Source: HGM04593 sp045533955 (lineage in GTDB: Bacteria; Bacteroidota; Bacteroidia; Bacteroidales; Bacteroidaceae). Taken from it: 64,000 nucleotides of DNA. The stretch is taken from the NCBI GenBank assembly GCA_045533955.1, contig JAZSIU010000069.1, positions 24,655 through 88,654 on the forward strand, in the 5' to 3' direction. The position numbers were made by a program, and so were the translations under genes. Positions 59,145-64,000 of this stretch are shown piece after piece (position 1 is the stretch's first letter; every line of letters begins with the position of its first letter). The notes beneath the pieces were generated by a model. It was not told the origin of the DNA, made no database searches, and was given only the letters and a program-made list of their open reading frames with translations.

Positions 59145-60497
59145 CTATACAAACTCGAAAAGGCCCTCTTTCAGAATCTCGCAGGCTGTGGGGTGGGGGA
59201 ACACTGTGCGACGAAGGTCGTCGATTGTCAGTCTGTTTGTGATTGCCATACAGGCGGCGCAGATAAACTCGCTCGATGTGTTCCCAAGCAGATGTATGCC
59301 CAGCACGTGTCCCTCGTTGTCGGTGAGTATCTTGCACAAGCCTGTCTGTCCTTCATTCTCGGCCACGAAGCGTCCCGCGTAGGTCATTGGCAGCTTGCTC
59401 AGACGATACTCTATGCCTTGCGCCTGTGCCTGCTCTTCGCTGAGGCCTACGCTGCTTACCTCGGGGTTGGTATATACTATTCCGGGGATTGCGTTATACT
59501 CCATCTTGTCCTCGGTGCCCAGCATATTGTTTATGGCGACCTCGCCCTCGCGGCTTGCGGTGTGGGCCAACAGCGAGAATCCTGTTACGTCGCCCGCAGC
59601 ATAGACGTTGGGCATTGTTGTCTGCATCTTCTCGTTTACTTTTATTCCGCGCTCGGCGGCTACGGGGATATTCTCGAGCCCGAAGCCTGTGAGCACAGGG
59701 CGACGGCCGACGCTCATCAGTATCTTGTCGCCCTCGACAAAGTGTGCGTTGCCTTCGCTGTCGGTGTAGTGTACGCAGTGTCCCTCGACGGCTGTTACTT
59801 TGCAGCTGAGGTTGAATTTTACCCCTTTCTTGGTGTATATTCCGCGCAGCATTTCGCTCACCTCCTTGTCGAGGCCGCCTAAAATCTCGGGTAGCATCTC
59901 AATCACTGTTACGGCTATTCCCAAACTGTTGTAGAAGCTGGCAAACTCCATTCCAATTACTCCGCCGCCGATAATTACGAGGCTCTCGGGAGCGGTGGTC
60001 AGTGCCAGAATCTCGCGGTTGGTGAGTATGGCGTCATTCTCCTGCACGCCGGGGATTGGGGGTACAAAGGCTTCGCTTCCCGTGCAGATGAGCAGACGCG
60101 CAGCCTCGTACGACGCCTCGCCGCAGGTGATGCTGATGCTGTGCTCGTCGCCGCTGTTAATATAGGCGTCGCCGCGTACAACCTCGACGTTGTTGTGTTC
60201 CATCTTCATTTTTATTCCGGCCACCAGCTTGCGCACGACCTTTGTCTTTCGGTCGGCGATTTTTTTGTAGTCGTAGGCGACACCCTCGGCTGTTATGCCA
60301 TATTTTTTGCTGCCTTGTGCGTGGTCGTACATTTTGGCGCTGTAAAGGAGTGTCTTTGTGGGGATACAGCCCTCGTTGAGGCACACGCCGCCAAGCTCGC
60401 GTTTCTCGAAAAGCACTACTTTCATTCCTCGTGCGCCTGCATTCTCGGCTGCCACGTATCCGGCGGGCCCTCCGCCTATTATTGCTAAGTCGTACAT
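59145..60497 (-). CDS. lpdA: Dihydrolipoyl dehydrogenase
   Basis: 450 residues. FAD site MYDLAIIGGGPAGYVAAENAG, redox disulfide GGVCLNEGCIPTK, NAD site LVIIGGGVIGMEFASFYNSLG, second FAD motif NVYAAGDVTG and the C-terminal His-Glu in FPHPTACEILKE. E3 of 2-oxoacid dehydrogenase or glycine-cleavage complexes; no E1/E2 or gcv genes lie in the window. The MITE-like element lies between it and plsC. Confidence 0.95.
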   Translation of the reverse strand: MYDLAIIGGGPAGYVAAENAGARGMKVVLFEKRELGGVCLNEGCIPTKTLLYSAKMYDHAQGSKKYGITAEGVAYDYKKIADRKTKVVRKLVAGIKMKMEHNNVEVVRGDAYINSGDEHSISITCGEASYEAARLLICTGSEAFVPPIPGVQENDAILTNREILALTTAPESLVIIGGGVIGMEFASFYNSLGIAVTVIEMLPEILGGLDKEVSEMLRGIYTKKGVKFNLSCKVTAVEGHCVHYTDSEGNAHFVEGDKILMSVGRRPVLTGFGLENIPVAAERGIKVNEKMQTTMPNVYAAGDVTGFSLLAHTASREGEVAINNMLGTEDKMEYNAIPGIVYTNPEVSSVGLSEEQAQAQGIEYRLSKLPMTYAGRFVAENEGQTGLCKILTDNEGHVLGIHLLGNTSSEFICAACMAITNRLTIDDLRRTVFPHPTACEILKEGLFEFV

Positions 60498-60522
60498 AAT
60501 GTATTGTTTTTTCGGTTATTTT

Positions 60523-60716
60523 TTAGAAGCTGTTTAAATTTATATCGTTAAGTTTTTTATAGGTCAAAAATAGAATGTTTTATTATTTTTCGTAGGGCGC
60601 GTAGCGGGCTACGTAAACGAGAAAAAGAAGAAAACGGTCATATTTGAACATAAATAACTGCGAAATAACGGCTTCCAATATAAAAAAATATTTTTAGAAA
60701 TTTAAACAGTTTCTTA
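60523..60716. mobile_element. MITE-like element, about 195 bp
   Basis: Near-matching terminal inverted repeats: left TTAGAAGCTGTTTAAATTTA and right (reversed) TAAGAAACTGTTTAAATTTC. A TTA directly outside both ends may be a 3-bp target duplication. No coding capacity. The solo end at 312-334 is another copy of the terminal sequence. It sits just upstream of lpdA and could carry promoter or terminator signals. Confidence 0.65.
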
Positions 60717-60719
60717 TGT

Positions 60720-60755
60720 AAAAAGACTATTCCCTTACGTCTCTTGGGGGAATAG
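60720..60755 (-). terminator. Terminator of plsC-like gene
   Basis: CTATTCCC (60727-60734) pairs with GGGAATAG (60748-60755); the minus strand then reads AGTCTTTTTACA. Confidence 0.6.
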
Positions 60756-60783
60756 CCCTTTATTGTTCTTTTTTTCTCGGCTC

Positions 60784-61515
60784 TTACTCCTCGCCGAGGG
60801 TCTTTGCAATTACGGTGCGTGTCTCGCTCATCAGATATTCGACATTCTCGCTGTCGCGTCCCTTGCACTCTATGGGTGCGTGGAAGGTTACTGTTACGGG
60901 CGACCAATGGGCGCAGAAGCTGCCTTTGGGCAGAATGTCGTAGGCACCCTGAATGGCAATGGGGATAATGGGCTTCTGCGACATATTGGCAACCACAAAG
61001 GCGCCTTTCTTGAAGCGTCCCAATTTGCCGTTGTCGCTGCGGGTGCCCTCGGCAAAGATGGTCATTGATTTTCCGCTCTTTAGAATGTTGAGAGACTTAC
61101 GCAGAATATCTTTCTGCGGGGTGGTGCGATCGACAAAAACGTGGTCGGTCTTTTCGCAGGCAATTCCCAGCATAGGTACTTTGCGCAGCTGTTTTTTCAT
61201 CATCCATTTGAAATTCTTTACAATGTATCCGTACAGGATGAAAATGTCGAACATTCCCTGATGGTTGGCCACAAATACATAGTTCTTGTCCTTTTCGACA
61301 TATTTGTCGCGGTCAACAATCTTAACGGGCAATAAGAATATGTAGCACATCAGTCGGCACCATACGACAGCCGGATAGTAGTCGGCGTTTTTTATTTTGA
61401 GTACCCCGCCGAACAACCAGATGATGAAGGCTGTCAGCATTGTGAGCAATATTCCTGCCCAAATGGCAAAAACAAATTGGTACAGGACGTACAGTGGATG
61501 AAGAATTTTTCTCAT
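60784..61515 (-). CDS. plsC: Lysophospholipid (1-acylglycerol-3-phosphate) acyltransferase
   Basis: 243 residues. Two N-terminal membrane helices, then acyltransferase motifs NHQGMFD (H-x4-D), FVDRTTPQ, and FAEGTRSDNGKLGRFKKGAF, with PIIPIAIQG. It acylates lysophosphatidate at the inner membrane in phospholipid synthesis. Minus-strand -7 box TATATTTG at 61565-61572. Confidence 0.92.
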   Translation of the reverse strand: MRKILHPLYVLYQFVFAIWAGILLTMLTAFIIWLFGGVLKIKNADYYPAVVWCRLMCYIFLLPVKIVDRDKYVEKDKNYVFVANHQGMFDIFILYGYIVKNFKWMMKKQLRKVPMLGIACEKTDHVFVDRTTPQKDILRKSLNILKSGKSMTIFAEGTRSDNGKLGRFKKGAFVVANMSQKPIIPIAIQGAYDILPKGSFCAHWSPVTVTFHAPIECKGRDSENVEYLMSETRTVIAKTLGEE

Positions 61516-61564
61516 TGTGTCGTATTTTTTTATTATGATTCTTGGTGGGCGGCTGCCCTAACGG

Positions 61565-61572
61565 CAAATATA
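61565..61572 (-). promoter_or_regulatory. -7 box of plsC
   Basis: The minus strand reads TATATTTG, 49 bases before the ATG at 61515. Confidence 0.5.
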
Positions 61573-61602
61573 GTGCTTTTTTTCTTTTTGCCGGCTATTA
61601 TA

Positions 61603-62406
61603 TCAAATGTTTTTAACAAGATATTTGGCAAGGAGGCTTTTCTCTATGCCTCGGCGGCGTGAGTAGTCGTCCATCTGCTCGTCGCTGATGCTGCCCACGG
61701 CAAAGTAGCGTGCTGCGGGGTGGGCTATCATAATCCCGCAGACGGCGGCGTGGGGTGTCATTGCTCCGCTTGTGGTGAGCGATATTCCTGCGTTGCCGAG
61801 CTGCAATAAACTATCGAGGATGAATATTACCGATTGGTCGGGCAGCGAGGGGTAGCCCACGGCGGGACGTATGCCCTGATACTCTTCGCGGTTGAGCTGC
61901 TCGATGCTGAGTGTCTCGTCGGGGGCGTAACCCCACAGTGCGGGGCTTGTACGCACACGCAGGTGAAGCACGGTGGCGGCAGCCTCGGCCAGACGGTCGG
62001 CGGTGGTCTGTACGAGCAGATTGTGGTAGGGGTCGTCGGCGCTGCGTGAAGCCTCAAATTCTCGCTCGATGGCTGTCGCAAACAGTCCCACACGGTCGGT
62101 GTGGGGCGATACAAAGTCGCTCAGACACAGATTGGGCGCCTCGCCGCAATGCTGCTGACGCAGTAGGGGCAACTGCGTGCCGTCGAGGATTATGTTGTCG
62201 CCGTCGCTGCGAGCCTCGCACAGACGGAAGAGTGCATTTACACGGCAGCGGCTCGCGGTTATAAGGTCGATGGCGTCGCTCCTTAACTCCTGCGCTGCGC
62301 TGCCGAGGCTGTTGCGGACGCCGATGCCCCACGCGTGGAAAAAGTAGCTCCAGTCGATGTAAGGTAGCAGTTCGTGGGCTTCGTATGTGAAGCGGTGTGT
62401 GCTCAT
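61603..62406 (-). CDS. Free-standing MetH reactivation-domain protein
   Basis: 267 residues from the ATG at 62406, which overlaps the pyrC stop as ATGA. The second half has the AdoMet-binding signature of cobalamin-dependent methionine synthase: EEYQGIRPAVGYPSLPDQ (R-x-x-x-x-G-Y-P) and later GIMIAHPAARYFAVGSISDEQMDDYSRRRG. As a separate protein it could reductively remethylate cobalamin on a MetH that lacks this domain. No metH lies in the window. Confidence 0.88.
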   Translation of the reverse strand: MSTHRFTYEAHELLPYIDWSYFFHAWGIGVRNSLGSAAQELRSDAIDLITASRCRVNALFRLCEARSDGDNIILDGTQLPLLRQQHCGEAPNLCLSDFVSPHTDRVGLFATAIEREFEASRSADDPYHNLLVQTTADRLAEAAATVLHLRVRTSPALWGYAPDETLSIEQLNREEYQGIRPAVGYPSLPDQSVIFILDSLLQLGNAGISLTTSGAMTPHAAVCGIMIAHPAARYFAVGSISDEQMDDYSRRRGIEKSLLAKYLVKNI

Positions 62407-63743
62407 CGCTCGAAACGCAGGGCTTTTCCGCGTATCGCCTCGTTGAATACTCCGTCGCGGTAGAGGCACTCGCCGTTCACCCACGTCTGACGCACGCTCC
62501 AATCGAATATAGCGCCTTCAAAGGGGCTCCACCCGCAGATGCTTACAATATCCTCACGGTTGACAGTGTGCCGTGCGGCGGGGTCGATGAGTACAAAGTC
62601 GGCATAATAGCCCTTGCGCAGATAGCCGCGGCCTTTTATGCCGAAAATCTGTGCGGGTGCGTGGCACATTTTATCGACCAACTGTTCTATCGTGAGTGCT
62701 CCCTCGCTCACAAGTTGCAGCATCGCCACAAGCGAGAATTGTATGCTGGGCATTCCCGATGCGGCTTTAAGCGCGCCGCCAATCTTGTCGTTGGGGTGAT
62801 GGGGGGCGTGGTCGGTGCCTATTACGTCGATGCGATTTTCGCTTATTGCGCGGCGCAGGGCGCTGCGGTCGGCCTCGCTCTTTATTGCGGGGTTGCATTT
62901 TATGCGTGTGCCCAGACGCTCGTAGTCCTTGTCGCAGAATGTGAGGTGCGCGGGGGTAACCTCGGCTGTTATCTTTTTGTTTGCGGTCTCTGCTGCTGTC
63001 AGGAGCTCAAGCTCGCGTGCGGTGCTTATGTGCATAATGTGCAGCCTTGTGCCATATTTCTTGGCCAATTTTATGGCGCTCTTGGTCGAGCGGTAGCAGG
63101 CCTCGGCGCTGCGTATTATGGGATGGAATCTTACGTCGGGGTCGCTGCCCTCGCGCCGGACAATCTCTTTAGCGGTTCTTGTTATGAGCGTAGCGTCCTC
63201 GCAGTGGACGGCTATGGGCAGTGTGGCAGTGGAGAAGATGTTGGCGAGCTTCTCTTCGGTGTCAACCAGCATATTGCCGGTGCTCGAGCCCATAAAGAGT
63301 TTTATTCCGCACACTTTGTGTGGGTTCAGGCGGGCGAACAGTTTGTAGTTATTGCCGGTGGCGCCAAAATAGAACGAGTAGTTTATGACGCTGTCCTTTG
63401 CGGCGCGGGCGTACTTATCGGCGAGGGCTTTTAGCGTTGTTGTCTGTGGGACGGTGTTTGGCATTTCCATATAGGATGTTACGCCGCCGGCTGCCGCTGC
63501 GCGGCTCTCGCTGTATATTGTGGCTTTGTGCGTGAGGCCCGGCTCGCGGAAGTGTACGTGGTCGTCTATTACTCCCGGGATTAGGTAGAGTCCTGTGGCG
63601 TCGATTCTTTCGTCAATATTGCCTCGTCGCGGATGCTCGCCCTCGTGCAGAATGTCGGTTATCTTGCCGTTGTTTACAACTATCGAGCCGATGAATTTTT
63701 GACCCTCGTTTACTATTGTTGCATTTTCTATTAGTGTGCGCAT
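62403..63743 (-). CDS. pyrC: Dihydroorotase
   Basis: 446 residues. Cyclic amidohydrolase of pyrimidine synthesis: PGVIDDHVHFREPGLTHKATI (H-x-H metal ligands and substrate Arg), AAAAGGVTSYMEMPNT, IAVHCEDATLI, RLHIMHISTARELEL, and DVIGTDHAPHHPNDK (catalytic Asp). Type I/PyrC-like long form. Shares its end with the MetH-reactivation gene. Confidence 0.95.
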   Translation of the reverse strand: MRTLIENATIVNEGQKFIGSIVVNNGKITDILHEGEHPRRGNIDERIDATGLYLIPGVIDDHVHFREPGLTHKATIYSESRAAAAGGVTSYMEMPNTVPQTTTLKALADKYARAAKDSVINYSFYFGATGNNYKLFARLNPHKVCGIKLFMGSSTGNMLVDTEEKLANIFSTATLPIAVHCEDATLITRTAKEIVRREGSDPDVRFHPIIRSAEACYRSTKSAIKLAKKYGTRLHIMHISTARELELLTAAETANKKITAEVTPAHLTFCDKDYERLGTRIKCNPAIKSEADRSALRRAISENRIDVIGTDHAPHHPNDKIGGALKAASGMPSIQFSLVAMLQLVSEGALTIEQLVDKMCHAPAQIFGIKGRGYLRKGYYADFVLIDPAARHTVNREDIVSICGWSPFEGAIFDWSVRQTWVNGECLYRDGVFNEAIRGKALRFER

Positions 63744-64000
63744 AGCTTCTTTGTTTTTTTGTTTGCTCGCCGGCTCAAGGGGTAAGAAAATATCTTGCTC
63801 CTTGGGCTCGTTTATTATTTATTAGAAGCGAAATTAGTAAAAAGTTGGAATATTTAATAAGAATCTGTTTTGAATTTTATTAAACCAAGTTAATTCGTTA
63901 TTGCTAAGACTAGTTTCGGCTTCTTTGAGACTCTTTTCGGCATCTATCCATTTTGGGAATTTGAAAATAGCTCGCTATTCCCTGCATCCCCAAAATGAAT
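63744..64000. other. Right-edge intergenic region
   Basis: No gene start or RNA gene recognised. An imperfect hairpin lies at about 63950-63998 (CATTTTGGG pairs with CCCAAAATG, inner AATAGC/GCTATT). It may be a terminator of a gene beyond the window or an element end. Confidence 0.35.

Noticed and set aside
62397..63434. 345-codon plus-strand frame
   Set aside because: It lies fully opposite pyrC, which has intact amidohydrolase motifs; the frame gives a Cys/Val/Ala-rich product with no pattern.

Overview
The window looks like a chromosomal segment of an anaerobic member of the Bacteroidales (phylum Bacteroidota). The evidence is a complete type IX secretion core operon (porP-gldK-gldL-gldM-gldN order), a SusC/FecA-type TonB receptor with an N-terminal carboxypeptidase-like domain, an S46 dipeptidyl-peptidase, a class III fructose-bisphosphatase, the long Bacteroidota form of IspG, and promoters of the Bacteroidota type (TTTG, about 19-21 bases, TAnnTTTG). 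No rRNA, tRNA, CRISPR array or complete insertion sequence was seen. Family-level placement is not possible by eye.

Layout. 1-6329: start of an outer-membrane barrel gene, then the T9SS operon on the minus strand. 6743-12409: two related exported proteins flanking a TonB receptor, then a TauE-type exporter behind three tandem promoter repeats. 12589-17845: a YhhQ queuosine-precursor transporter overlapped by an unusual radical SAM gene, a FtsB/DivIC protein, a DPP7-like peptidase and a DUF4369 lipoprotein. 18554-27030: metabolic and regulatory genes on the minus strand (fbp, purE, ispG; nucleoside kinase, rpoN, esterase). 27151-29270: an AAA ATPase plus a DUF4435/TOPRIM-like protein, resembling the two PARIS anti-phage components, behind tandem 83-bp promoter repeats. 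29271-33964: dxs-trkA-trkH. 34192-37834: a two-component system with two PepSY-like exported proteins. 37910-40051: RNase R. 40171-42805: an AT-rich AlwI-like restriction-modification pair. 43781-47778: epimerase/PAP2 lipid-type pair and dnaX. 48078-52982: porin plus nucleoside-recognition membrane protein, and an S9 peptidase. 53137-57577: argR-GNAT-argG-argC-argD arginine operon. 57744-63743: inositol-phosphate synthase, lipoamide dehydrogenase, a MITE-like element, PlsC, a free-standing MetH reactivation domain and dihydroorotase.

The secretion operon, TonB receptor, porin, DPP7-like and S9 peptidases fit a peptide-scavenging outer surface. The most unusual signals are: (1) a family of about 83-bp promoter-bearing repeats placed in tandem before three unrelated genes (tauE, the AAA/DUF4435 pair and dnaX), each with an inverted repeat at the -33 box whose sequence changes while pairing is kept; (2) the PARIS-like AAA/DUF4435 pair; (3) the yhhQ/radical SAM pair with a Cx4Cx2C cluster motif, possibly queuine salvage; and (4) the transferred R-M pair.
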